A DNA stretch of 12,585 bases from an uncultured Bacilli bacterium (GCA_947629115.1 CANRCL010000025.1:1-12585); one strand, 5' to 3'. Counted from the stretch's first letter, positions 1 through 7,789 are shown. A program made the numbers and translations. The notes: generated from the letters alone by a model not told the origin.

Positions 1-31
1 CCGGAAATATATACGGAGTATATATTTCCGG
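1..31. repeat. Perfect 14-bp inverted repeat with 3-nt loop, inside the coding sequence
   Basis: The left arm CCGGAAATATATAC (1-14) is the exact reverse complement of the right arm GTATATATTTCCGG (18-31), with GGA as the loop. It may extend further left, because the window edge cuts it. It lies within codons for G-N-I-Y-G-V-Y-I-S-G, so it is not a terminator of this gene. In this protein family the expected residues at this point are YDMSGG; here they read YISGG, one residue shorter. Confidence 0.9.
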
Positions 32-443
32 TGGCGCTAATGAATATACGGCCGCATATGTGAGTGGTAACGTAGGTCAAAGTGGTTTTATAGATGATAC
101 AGAATTAAAAACAACATATAAAAATTACGTAGATATATACCCATCAGATAGCGATGAAACAACATATGCTAAAAGGAAATTGGGAGATGCCACTGGAGAA
201 ATGGGACCATTTTATGCTTATTATGATGGAGATGGAACAGTAGGACAAGGTTCAACACCAGGTACATTAAGATACCATAGTAGTTGGTACTCTGATGTTT
301 CGGCTTTCATTGGCTTTAACGTTCCTTGGTTTATTCGAGGTGGTGTTCCCGATGACGGCGGTAGCGGAGGACAATTTTACTTTCTTAGATTCACTGGGGC
401 TATCCATGAACGCTTTGGTACCCGTCTTGTTTTATCCCCATAA
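1..443 (+). CDS. C-terminal part of FGE/C-type-lectin-like variable surface protein (5' end outside window)
   Basis: The reading frame is open from the first complete codon at position 3 to TAA at 441-443, so this is the 3' end of a longer gene. The GTG at 60 is an internal codon, not a convincing start. The visible protein begins GNIYGVYISGGANEY, which resembles the G(N/L)xYDMSGxxxEW signature of formylglycine-generating-enzyme and C-type-lectin-like folds. It ends with WYSD, PWFIRGG, GSGGQFYF and a final TRLVLSP. From memory, gut Firmicutes have many prepilin- or surface-like proteins with C-termini of the form W..D...PWF.RGG...F.....R.VLS, but the N-terminus is not visible, so localisation is inferred. 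The last 50 codons differ sharply in composition from the rest (see the variable-region entry). No terminal anchor or LPXTG motif is present. Function is unknown; ligand binding or adhesion is the likeliest role by fold. Confidence 0.75.
   Translation, partial: GNIYGVYISGGANEYTAAYVSGNVGQSGFIDDTELKTTYKNYVDIYPSDSDETTYAKRKLGDATGEMGPFYAYYDGDGTVGQGSTPGTLRYHSSWYSDVSAFIGFNVPWFIRGGVPDDGGSGGQFYFLRFTGAIHERFGTRLVLSP
285..434 (+). other. Candidate DGR variable region (A-depleted, Y-ending codons) at the 3' end of the first gene
   Basis: Counting bases gives about 16% A and 46% G+C in these 150 bases, against 40% A in 61-280 of the same gene. The change is abrupt around the TGG at 285. At least 16 codons that look variable end in T or C and are not AAY: GTT 297, GCT 303, GGC 312, TTT 315, GTT 321, ATT 333, GTT 345, GAT 351, GGC 357, TAC 378, CTT 384, TTC 390, GCT 399, ATC 402, CAT 405 and CGC 411. 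Only one AAC remains (318). Reverting these codons to AAY would give an Asn-rich stretch typical of template repeats. The location, at the extreme 3' end of a C-type-lectin-like domain, is the classic DGR target site. No template repeat, reverse transcriptase or Avd gene is in the window, so this is inferred from composition and position. Confidence 0.6.
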
Positions 444-473
444 AAAAGGAATGATGGCAATATCATTCCTTTT
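444..473. terminator. Bidirectional intrinsic terminator between convergent genes
   Basis: The 12-bp perfect arms AAAAGGAATGAT (444-455) and ATCATTCCTTTT (462-473) flank the loop GGCAAT, which could close further as a G-U pair around a GCAA tetraloop. Read on the plus strand, the stem ends in TTTT one base after the first gene's stop. Read on the minus strand, the stem is followed by a T run formed by the A run at 442-447, serving the 64-codon gene that ends at 494. A hairpin right after a variable region also recalls the DGR target-site hairpin, but an ordinary terminator explains it fully. Confidence 0.8.
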
Positions 474-493
474 AAAATGGATAAGAAAGAAGG

Positions 494-688
494 CTATTCT
501 TCGGTGTCAATAGTGATCCATTCAGTTGTTCCACAATTCGTACATATTTGTGGTACTAAAACCTTTTTACCTTTTGGTAAATCAATTTTTTTCTCAAGAG
601 TAACACAAAGTAATCCTGTTTCTTCATCGATATAACAACGTCCTTGTGTTTGGGCCTCTTGACATTTACTACATCCTGGTTTTTTCAC
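494..688 (-). CDS. Small CxxC (zinc-ribbon-like) protein of unknown function
   Basis: This is a 64-residue protein with two CxxC pairs, C6/C9 (CSKC) and C49/C52 (CTNC), about 40 residues apart, plus C18 and C28. That arrangement suggests a small zinc-ribbon or rubredoxin-like knuckle, possibly one zinc bound by the two pairs. It is hydrophilic, with no signal peptide or membrane segment, so it should be cytoplasmic. The start is GTG at 688-686; an in-frame TGA at 697-695 rules out extension, and GGTG at 699-696 is a plausible ribosome binding site. It converges on the surface-protein gene across a shared terminator and diverges from pduL. I do not recognise a specific family. The intact frame with an acidic tail, the Cys pairs and the clean start and terminator support a real gene. 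Confidence 0.65.
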   Translation of the reverse strand: MKKPGCSKCQEAQTQGRCYIDEETGLLCVTLEKKIDLPKGKKVLVPQICTNCGTTEWITIDTEE

Positions 689-745
689 TTTTAATCACCA
701 TTATTATTATGGTTAAAAATTCTACAAATATTCATTAAAATAAGG

Positions 746-762
746 TATAATTAAATTGGTGA
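746..762 (+). promoter_or_regulatory. pduL -10 element and ribosome binding site
   Basis: TATAAT at 746-751 is a perfect -10 hexamer. The region about 17 bases upstream (TACAAA, 723-728) is only a weak -35. Transcription would start near 758, directly at the GGTGA ribosome binding site (758-762), giving a leader of about 11 bases before the ATG at 769. This is a sequence-only prediction; a more distal promoter could also serve the operon. Confidence 0.45.
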
Positions 763-768
763 AATATT

Positions 769-1329
769 ATGGAATATGAAATAAAAGCAAGAATTAGTAA
801 TAGACATGTGCATTTAACTAAAGAGGCATATGATAAATTATTTTCGCAACCATTAACTAAAAAAAATGATTTAAATCAAGTTGGTGAATTTGCTGCCAAT
901 GAAAAAGTTAACATTAAAATTGGTGATAAAGAAATAAAAAACGTTCGTATTGTAGGGCCTTTAAGAACTTATAATCAAGTAGAAATTTCTATGCATGATG
1001 CCAGAACTTTAGGAGTTAAACCTCCCGTTAGAAGAAGTGGCGATTTAAAAGATAGTTTAGAGGTAGTTATTGAAACAGAAAAAGGCTCAATTAAAACTAA
1101 TGGGTTAATTATTGCTAATAGACATATTCATATGACACCTGAACTTGCAAAGAAATATAATGTTAAAGATTATCAAAAAGTTAAAGTTAAAGTTGGGGGA
1201 GATAAAAGCGGTATTATGGATGCTGAAATAAAAGTAAGTGACAATGGTTATTTAGAACTTCATATTGATACTGATGATGCCAATGCTTTTTTACTTAATG
1301 ATAATGATGATGTAATAATGATTATATAG
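769..1329 (+). CDS. pduL: PduL-type phosphate acyltransferase (phosphotransacetylase)
   Basis: The 186-residue protein interconverts acyl-CoA plus phosphate with acyl phosphate plus CoA. Paired with acetate kinase it makes ATP from acetyl-CoA in fermenters that lack the unrelated Pta. The family's two tandem beta-barrel halves are visible. The first has NRHVHL with putative zinc ligands H13 and H15, then QVEISMHDARTLG and PVRRSGDL, which carries arginines of the phosphate site. The second has ANRHIHM (H119, H121) and LELHIDTDDAN (H165). There is no N-terminal encapsulation-peptide extension: the core begins at once. No microcompartment genes lie nearby, so this is more likely a cytosolic housekeeping acetate-forming enzyme than a propanediol-compartment one. 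It is the first gene of a run leading into dusB 7 bases downstream. Family assignment is confident; the preferred acyl chain is inferred. Confidence 0.9.
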   Translation: MEYEIKARISNRHVHLTKEAYDKLFSQPLTKKNDLNQVGEFAANEKVNIKIGDKEIKNVRIVGPLRTYNQVEISMHDARTLGVKPPVRRSGDLKDSLEVVIETEKGSIKTNGLIIANRHIHMTPELAKKYNVKDYQKVKVKVGGDKSGIMDAEIKVSDNGYLELHIDTDDANAFLLNDNDDVIMII

Positions 1330-1336
1330 GTATTTT

Positions 1337-2317
1337 ATGAAATGGAAAATTGGTAATGTTGAAATAAAAAATCAAGTAGTTTTAGCGCCAATGGCTGGAG
1401 TGACAAGTACAACTTATCGCAAAATTTGTCACGAAATGGGCTGTGGTTTAGTCGTGGGAGAAATGGTTTCTGATAAAGCATTAGTTTATGAATCTAAAAA
1501 AACTTTTGATTTATTAAAATATAGTGATGAAGAAAGACCAATATCCCAACAAATTTTTGGTGGCGATGCCGAATCAATGGGAAAGGCCGCTCAAATTGTC
1601 GAAAATTATATGCATCCTGATATAATTGATATTAATATGGGGTGTCCCGTACCTAAAGTAGCCATAAAAAGTCAAGCCGGTAGTAATTTACTTAAAGACC
1701 CCAAAAGAGTTTATGATATTGTATTTACAGTAGTTAAAATGGTTAATGTTCCAGTCACTGTTAAAATTCGTAGTGGTTGGGATGAAAATAGTATTAATGC
1801 TCCTGAAATTGCTCAAATTTGTGAAAAGGCCGGTGCAAAAGCCATTTTTGTTCATGCCAGAACTAGAAAACAAGGATATTCTGGTAATGCCGATTGGAGT
1901 ATTATTAAAAAAGTTAAAGAAAGTGTATCGATACCAGTTATTGGTAATGGCGATATTAAATTTTGTTATGATGCTAAAAGAATGCTTAAAGAAACTGGTT
2001 GTGATGCCGTAATGATTGGAAGAGCAACCCTAGGTAATCCTTGGTTAATAAAAGAATGTGTAGAATATTTAGAAAATGGCCTTGAACCTACAAGTGTGAG
2101 TAATACAGAAAAAATTACGATGATGAAAAGAATAGTTAATGATTTAATTGAAGAAAAAGGCGAAAAAGTTGGAACTTTAGAACTTAGGACAATGTTAATG
2201 TATTTTTTTAAAGGCTTACCCAATACCAAAGAAGTTAAATTAGCCATATGTAAAGCCACTACTAAACAAGAATTTTTAAAGATAATTGATGATTATGATG
2301 CTTTAATAAAGGAGTAA
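1337..2317 (+). CDS. dusB: tRNA-dihydrouridine synthase (DusB-type)
   Basis: The 326-residue flavoenzyme reduces specific uridines in the tRNA D-loop to dihydrouridine using FMN and NADPH. The TIM-barrel signatures are in order: APMAGVT (17-23) at the FMN site, QIFGG, DINMGCPVPKV with the catalytic proton donor C103, KIRSGWD, HARTRKQGYSG (H173, R175), IPVIGNGDI and MIGRATLGNPW at the phosphate-binding end. The C-terminal helical tRNA-binding domain follows. Length is normal for bacterial Dus proteins. The Firmicute-type DusB assignment rests on the GCPVPKV and FKGLP motifs; which uridine it modifies cannot be read from the sequence. It starts 7 bases after pduL, with a weak AGGT overlapping the pduL stop. 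Its own TAA is 3 bases before addB, so it is very likely cotranscribed with both. Confidence 0.92.
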   Translation: MKWKIGNVEIKNQVVLAPMAGVTSTTYRKICHEMGCGLVVGEMVSDKALVYESKKTFDLLKYSDEERPISQQIFGGDAESMGKAAQIVENYMHPDIIDINMGCPVPKVAIKSQAGSNLLKDPKRVYDIVFTVVKMVNVPVTVKIRSGWDENSINAPEIAQICEKAGAKAIFVHARTRKQGYSGNADWSIIKKVKESVSIPVIGNGDIKFCYDAKRMLKETGCDAVMIGRATLGNPWLIKECVEYLENGLEPTSVSNTEKITMMKRIVNDLIEEKGEKVGTLELRTMLMYFFKGLPNTKEVKLAICKATTKQEFLKIIDDYDALIKE

Positions 2318-2320
2318 AAG

Positions 2321-4678
2321 ATGGAAATTTTAAAAGAAATACAACAAAAAACTATTATTATTTGTGAAAATAGTTATAAAGAAGCAATTTTAGAGGAAAT
2401 GAACAATCATCATCTTTTTTTACCTTTAAAATTCTATACTAAAAAAGAATTCTTTCAAGAATACTTATTTTCTTTTGATGAAAAAACAATTTACTATTTA
2501 ATGAAAAAATATCACTATAAGATTGATGTTATAAAAATGTATTTAAAAAATTTATATTTCATTAATAGTGATTCTACCTACCAAAATCCTAAATTAGATT
2601 TTTTAGTTAAATTAAAACAAGAACTTAATCAAGAACAACTACTTTATTATAATCCAATGTTTCAAGAATATCTTAAAGACTATCAAATTATTATTTATGG
2701 TTATGATTATTTAGAAAATTATGAAAAAGAAATATTAAGTAAATTAAAGGCAATATTTTATGAAGATAAAATAAAGTATAAACCTAAAGAAGTTTTAAAA
2801 TTTGCCACTTTAAAAGAAGAAGTTAGTTATATTACACACTCTATTGCTGATTTAATAAATAATAATGTTAGTATAAATAAAATTAAATTAATGAATGTTA
2901 GTGAAGAGTATTATAATGATTTAAGACTATATTTTACTTTATATAATATCCCTATTAAAATACCTACAAGTAATAATTTATTAAGTAATGCTATCATAAG
3001 AGATTTTTTAAATCATATATCAGATAGTCAAGAATATTTAACTCAATTAAATAATGATTTTAGTAATAAAATAATTACTATTTTAAATAAATACCCCTTT
3101 GTTAAAGAAGAAAATTATTTAAAAGAATTATTAACTTATGAATTTCAAAAAACACCAGTAGATAATTTTAAAGAAGAAAATTATGTAAAATTAATTGATA
3201 TAAATGATTATGTAAGTGAAGATGATTATGTTTTTCTTTTGAATTTTAGTGCTGGTATTATCCCAAAAACAGAAAAAGATGAAGATTATATAACTGATTA
3301 TATTAAACCTTTATTAAAGATGGATAATACAATTTTAAAAAATAAACAAATAAAAGAATATACAATTAAGAAAATTCAAAAAATAAAAAATCTAGTTATT
3401 ACTTATAAATTAAAAGATACCAAAAAAGAATATTATCCCTCTATATTAGTTAGTGAATTAGGATTACAAGAAGTCTCAAAAAAAGAAGACATTTTAAATA
3501 GTTATTCTCTTAAAATAGATAAAATTAAATTGGCTAAATTAGAAGATGAATATTATAAATATGGTACAATATCGGATGAATATTTTATTTATAAAAATAA
3601 TTTAAATATTACTTATAATACTTATGACAATAAATTTAAAGGGATAGACTTAAATGATTTAAAAAATTATCTTAATAATGAATTAACTTTATCTTATAGT
3701 AGTTTAAATAATTATAATAAATGTGCTTTTCGTTTTTATATTGCTAATATTTTAAAATTAGATAAATATGAAGAAACTTTTGAGGCCTTTATTGGTTCCT
3801 TATTTCATTATTTACTTTCTTTAAATAAAGATATAAATATCGATGAAGAAATTAATACTTATCTTAATAAAAATGCTAAAGTTTTAACCTTAAAAGAAAG
3901 AGTATATTTAAGAAAGATAAAAGAAGATATTATCTTTGTTTTAGAAGAAGTTAAAAAACAAAATGCTAGTTATGGTTTAAATAATACTTTATGTGAAAAA
4001 AAGATAGTAATTGATAAAAGTAGAGAAATACCAATTTATTTTAAAGGATTTGTAGATAAAATATTATATAAAGAAGAAAATAATCAAACTTTAGTAGCCA
4101 TTATTGATTATAAAACTGGTAATGTTAGTACTAAACTTAATTATTTATTATATGGTTTAAATTTACAATTACCTATTTATTTATATTTGGTTAAAAAGAG
4201 TAATCTTTTTACTAATCCAGTTTTTGTTGGTTTTTACTTACAATTTATTTTGAATAATAATATTTTACGTGATAATAAAAAAAGTTATCAAGAATTAAAA
4301 AGAGAAAATTTAAAATTAGATGGTTATTCAAATACTTCCGAAAGTATCATAAGTCGTTTAGATAGTAATTATCAAAATTCCCATTTAATTAAAAGTTTAA
4401 AAGTAAATAGTGATGGTAATTTTAGTGCTTATGCTAAAGTTTTAACGAATGAACAAATGGACCATGTAACTAGATTAACAGAAAAAAATATTGATGAAAA
4501 TATTACGAAAATTTTAAATGGTGAATTTACTATTAATCCTAAAAAAATTGGCTATGAAAATGATATTGGTTGTGAATATTGTCATTTTAGAGATATTTGT
4601 TTTAAAAAAGAAAATGATTATGTTATTTTAGAAGAAATAAATTCTTTAAATTTTTTAGGAGGTGATGAAAATGCCTGA
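2321..4678 (+). CDS. addB: AddB-like subunit of the AddAB helicase-nuclease (short form)
   Basis: AddB pairs with AddA to resect double-strand DNA ends for RecA-dependent repair. The C-terminal RecB-type nuclease is intact: GSLFHYLL, then FKGFVD (D579) and IIDYKTG (D596, K598). The iron-sulfur staple cysteines are C468, C751, C754 and C760. Their CxxCx5C spacing matches the known B. subtilis AddB cluster. The N-terminal half is highly AT-biased, Asn/Lys/Ile-rich and diverged. At 785 residues the protein is much shorter than the roughly 1150 of B. subtilis AddB, and I see no Walker A motif at its N-terminus (it begins QQKTIIICENSYKEAI). The helicase-like part is therefore degenerate, as in RexB-type subunits. 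AAGGAG (2309-2314), overlapping the dusB end, is its ribosome binding site. The last 8 bases overlap addA, which supports translational coupling and a 1:1 partnership. Confidence 0.87.
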   Translation: MEILKEIQQKTIIICENSYKEAILEEMNNHHLFLPLKFYTKKEFFQEYLFSFDEKTIYYLMKKYHYKIDVIKMYLKNLYFINSDSTYQNPKLDFLVKLKQELNQEQLLYYNPMFQEYLKDYQIIIYGYDYLENYEKEILSKLKAIFYEDKIKYKPKEVLKFATLKEEVSYITHSIADLINNNVSINKIKLMNVSEEYYNDLRLYFTLYNIPIKIPTSNNLLSNAIIRDFLNHISDSQEYLTQLNNDFSNKIITILNKYPFVKEENYLKELLTYEFQKTPVDNFKEENYVKLIDINDYVSEDDYVFLLNFSAGIIPKTEKDEDYITDYIKPLLKMDNTILKNKQIKEYTIKKIQKIKNLVITYKLKDTKKEYYPSILVSELGLQEVSKKEDILNSYSLKIDKIKLAKLEDEYYKYGTISDEYFIYKNNLNITYNTYDNKFKGIDLNDLKNYLNNELTLSYSSLNNYNKCAFRFYIANILKLDKYEETFEAFIGSLFHYLLSLNKDINIDEEINTYLNKNAKVLTLKERVYLRKIKEDIIFVLEEVKKQNASYGLNNTLCEKKIVIDKSREIPIYFKGFVDKILYKEENNQTLVAIIDYKTGNVSTKLNYLLYGLNLQLPIYLYLVKKSNLFTNPVFVGFYLQFILNNNILRDNKKSYQELKRENLKLDGYSNTSESIISRLDSNYQNSHLIKSLKVNSDGNFSAYAKVLTNEQMDHVTRLTEKNIDENITKILNGEFTINPKKIGYENDIGCEYCHFRDICFKKENDYVILEEINSLNFLGGDENA
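4657..4664 (+). promoter_or_regulatory. Strong ribosome binding site that sets the addA start at 4671
   Basis: AGGAGGTG lies inside the last codons of addB. GTG 4662 is part of this motif and ATG 4665 is too close to it, whereas ATG 4671 sits 8 bases after GGAGG. ATG 4671 is therefore the likely start, giving an 8-base ATGCCTGA overlap with the addB stop. Confidence 0.8.
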
Positions 4679-7600
4679 TTTTACTTATGAACAAAATTTA
4701 GCCATTAAAACTAGAGGTCAAAATATAATTGTTTCTGCGGGGGCTGGTTCTGGTAAAACAGAAGTTTTAAGTGAAAGAGTAATTTATCATTTAAAACAAG
4801 GAATAAAAGTAAATGAATTATTGATTTTAACTTTTACTAATGCCGCGGCTTTAGAAATGAAAAATCGTATCCGCCAAAAGATTTTAGATAGTAAAGGTTT
4901 AGAAGATAATTTAGATTATTTAGAAAGTTCTTATATAACTACTTTTGATTCTTTTACTTTATCTCTTTTAAAAAAATATCATTATATCTTAAATGTTTCT
5001 CCTAATTTAAAAATAATTGATGATAGTATAATTGCCATCATAAAAGGCCAAATTATCGATAGAGTATTAGAAAAATTCTATGCCGAAGATAGTGATTTAT
5101 TTCAAAAATTAATTAATGATTTAACTAATAAAAATGATACAGAGTTAAAGACAGCCATTTTAGAAATTATTAGTTCTTTAGAAAGAATTACGGATATTGA
5201 TTATTATTTAGATAACTATATTAATAACTATTTAAGTAGTGAAAAAATAGATGAGTATATTGAAGAATTTATTAATTTAATAAAAGAAGATATCAAAGAA
5301 ATAGAAAATGAATTAATGATGTTAGAAAATACCATAGATAATGATTTTTATAATAAATTAGTTAATTCTCTAGAGGGATTAATTAAATCTAAAACATATG
5401 ATGAAATATACCATAATAGTTTTAAAGAATTACCAAGACTTCCTAAAAATAGTGAAGAAGAAGTTAAAAATGCTAAAAATAAAATTAGTGAGAAATTAAC
5501 AAAAATAAAAAAATATTTAAAGTATAATAATGTTGAAGAGATAAAAGAAACATTTTTAATTGTTAAAGATTATACGCAAGTTTTAATTGCTATTCTAAAA
5601 GAATATTTTAAAGAAATAAGAGAATATAAAATTAAAGAAGATTTATATGAATTTAATGATATTGCTATAATGGCTATTAAATTATTAAAAGAAAATGCCT
5701 CAATTAGGACAGAATTAAAAGAAAGTTTTAAAGAAATATTAGTTGATGAATACCAAGATACTAATGATTTACAAGAAGAATTTATTAACTTAATTCAAAA
5801 TAATAATGTTTATATGGTTGGAGATATTAAACAATCTATTTATGGTTTTCGGAATGCTAATCCTTATATCTTTAAAAATAAATATGATTTATATACTAAT
5901 AATGATGGGGGTATTAAAATTGATTTATTAAAAAATTTCCGTTCTCGGAGTGAAGTTTTAGAGGGTATTAATCAAATTTTTTCTCTGATAATGGATGATG
6001 AAATTGGTAACGCTAATTATGTAGTTAGTCATCAAATGAATGCTGGTAATGATTTATATTTAAAGAAAAATGCTAACCAAAATTATAATTTAGAAATTTA
6101 TAATTATGATAGTGAGGGTGAAATATTAACTAATCCCGAAATTGAAGCCTTTATTATTGGAAATGATATATTAAAAAAAATAAAAGATAATTACCAAGTA
6201 ATTGATAAAAAACAAAAAGAATTAAGAAATGTGCAATATAGTGATTTTTGTATCATTATGGATAGAGGAACTAACTTTGCTATTTATAAAAAGATTTTTG
6301 AATATTTAGGTATTCCTCTATCTATTTATGAAGACCGAAAACTTACTAATGAAATAGATATAATTTTAATTAATAATATTGTTAGTTTTATTTTAAAAGT
6401 TAAAGATAATATTATTGATATAGAATTTAAATATTATTTTATGAGTATTGCTCGTTCATTTTTATTTGAATATAATGATAATTTAATTTTTAAAATTATG
6501 AAAGATAATACTTTTAAAGATACAGATGTTTATAAAATTAGTTTAAATATTGCTTCTAAAATAGACACTTTAGATAGTTATGAATTACTTACTTTAATTT
6601 TAAAAGAATTTGATTTTTATGAAAAAATAATTAAAATTGGTAATGTTGAAGAGATAATGATTCGCCTTGATAATTTACTCGATATAAGTAAAAATTTATC
6701 TACTATGGGTTATACTATTTTAATGTTTAAAGAATATTTAGAAGATATGATAAATTCTAAAAATGAAATTAAATATAGTGTTCAAAATGATAATACAAGT
6801 AGTGTTAAAATAATGAATATTCATAAATCTAAAGGGTTAGAATTTCCAATTTGTTATTTTAGTGGTTATGATAAAGTCTTTAATGACCAAGATGTTAAAA
6901 AAAGATTTATTTATACTCATAAATATGGAATTATTATGCCTTATTTTAAAGAGGGAATAGGAAGTACTATTTTAAAAGATTTATATAAAAATGATTATTA
7001 TAAAAAAAGTATCTCTGAAAAAATACGGTTATTTTATGTGGCTTTAACAAGAGCAAAAGAAAAAATAATTATTGTTTCTCCTTTAAATGAAGAAAAAAAT
7101 TATGTTAAAGGAAAAGTAGACGTTAGTACAAGATTAAATTATAAATCATTTTTAGATATATTAAATTCTATTTCAGGTAATTTAACTCCTTATGTAAAAA
7201 ATATTGATTTAGCCAATTTAAATTTATCAAAAGATTATCTAACTAAATTACAAGTAAGAGAAAATATAACTAAACAACTAGGAGTTATTAATTATCATAC
7301 TTTAAATATTCCGAATACCATTATTGAAGAGAAAAAAGCCTCTAAAGTGGTTAATGATTTAATTACTGAAGAAAAAAGAGAATTATTGCAAATGGGAAGT
7401 AAAGTTCATAAAATATTTGAACAAACAGATTTCTTAAATATATCTAATAATAATCCTTATCAAAAACAAATTGCTAATTTAGTTAAGAAATTAAATATTA
7501 CTAAAGATACTAAAATATATAAAGAATATGAATTTATTAATTATGAACAAGGTACTAGATTTAAAGGAATTATCGATTTAGTATTAATAGATAAAGATAT

Positions 7601-7766
7601 AGTTAAAATAGTAGATTATAAATTAAAGAATATTGAAGATGAAAAATATGATGAACAATTAAAAGTTTATTATAATTATTTAAAGAATATCTTTAAACAA
7701 GAGATAAAAATGTATTTATATAGTATTTTTGATGATGAAATTAGAGAAATAAAGAAAGACTTTTAA
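4671..7766 (+). CDS. addA: AddA helicase-nuclease subunit
   Basis: AddA is the UvrD-family 3'-5' translocating helicase and second nuclease of the AddAB end-resection complex. Numbered from ATG 4671 (1031 residues), the superfamily 1A motifs are all present: Q motif TYEQNLAI, Walker A AGAGSGKT (23-30, K29), LTFTNAAALEMKNRI, Walker B VDEYQDT (D359, E360), VGDIKQSIYGFR, LLKNFRSR, NIHKSKGLEFP and FYVALTRAKEK (R794). The C-terminal nuclease has GSKVHKIFE (H913), FKGIIDLVL (D969) and IVDYKLK (D982, K984), so both activities look intact. It is shorter than the roughly 1200 residues usual for the family, in line with a compact genome; most of the loss seems to be in the helicase insert subdomains. 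It overlaps addB by 8 bases. No clear terminator follows, so some readthrough into the next gene is expected. Confidence 0.95.
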   Translation: MPDFTYEQNLAIKTRGQNIIVSAGAGSGKTEVLSERVIYHLKQGIKVNELLILTFTNAAALEMKNRIRQKILDSKGLEDNLDYLESSYITTFDSFTLSLLKKYHYILNVSPNLKIIDDSIIAIIKGQIIDRVLEKFYAEDSDLFQKLINDLTNKNDTELKTAILEIISSLERITDIDYYLDNYINNYLSSEKIDEYIEEFINLIKEDIKEIENELMMLENTIDNDFYNKLVNSLEGLIKSKTYDEIYHNSFKELPRLPKNSEEEVKNAKNKISEKLTKIKKYLKYNNVEEIKETFLIVKDYTQVLIAILKEYFKEIREYKIKEDLYEFNDIAIMAIKLLKENASIRTELKESFKEILVDEYQDTNDLQEEFINLIQNNNVYMVGDIKQSIYGFRNANPYIFKNKYDLYTNNDGGIKIDLLKNFRSRSEVLEGINQIFSLIMDDEIGNANYVVSHQMNAGNDLYLKKNANQNYNLEIYNYDSEGEILTNPEIEAFIIGNDILKKIKDNYQVIDKKQKELRNVQYSDFCIIMDRGTNFAIYKKIFEYLGIPLSIYEDRKLTNEIDIILINNIVSFILKVKDNIIDIEFKYYFMSIARSFLFEYNDNLIFKIMKDNTFKDTDVYKISLNIASKIDTLDSYELLTLILKEFDFYEKIIKIGNVEEIMIRLDNLLDISKNLSTMGYTILMFKEYLEDMINSKNEIKYSVQNDNTSSVKIMNIHKSKGLEFPICYFSGYDKVFNDQDVKKRFIYTHKYGIIMPYFKEGIGSTILKDLYKNDYYKKSISEKIRLFYVALTRAKEKIIIVSPLNEEKNYVKGKVDVSTRLNYKSFLDILNSISGNLTPYVKNIDLANLNLSKDYLTKLQVRENITKQLGVINYHTLNIPNTIIEEKKASKVVNDLITEEKRELLQMGSKVHKIFEQTDFLNISNNNPYQKQIANLVKKLNITKDTKIYKEYEFINYEQGTRFKGIIDLVLIDKDIVKIVDYKLKNIEDEKYDEQLKVYYNYLKNIFKQEIKMYLYSIFDDEIREIKKDF

Positions 7767-7780
7767 AAAAAGTAAAAATA

Positions 7781-7789
7781 TGTTAAGAT
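7781..7789 (+). promoter_or_regulatory. Possible extended -10 promoter for the 146-codon gene
   Basis: TGTTAAGAT (TG-n-TAAGAT) fits an extended -10 element. No good -35 is visible: TTTTAA stands at the expected 17-base distance. AAGGAAG at 7801-7807 is the ribosome binding site for the ATG at 7817. This would let the downstream gene be expressed apart from addA. Confidence 0.3.

Noticed and set aside
60..62. GTG at 60 as the start of the first gene
   Set aside because: The same frame is open and family-like (GNIYGVY, SGGANEY) back to the window edge, so the gene begins upstream of position 1.
295..513. Open frame overlapping the end of the first gene on the plus strand
   Set aside because: It lies in another frame of the candidate variable region, has no ribosome binding site, and runs through the terminator; its hydrophobic start is a by-product of the T-rich sequence.
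1688..2259. Three open frames overlapping dusB on both strands
   Set aside because: They are inside a complete dusB with conserved motifs, lack their own initiation signals, and have low-complexity composition.
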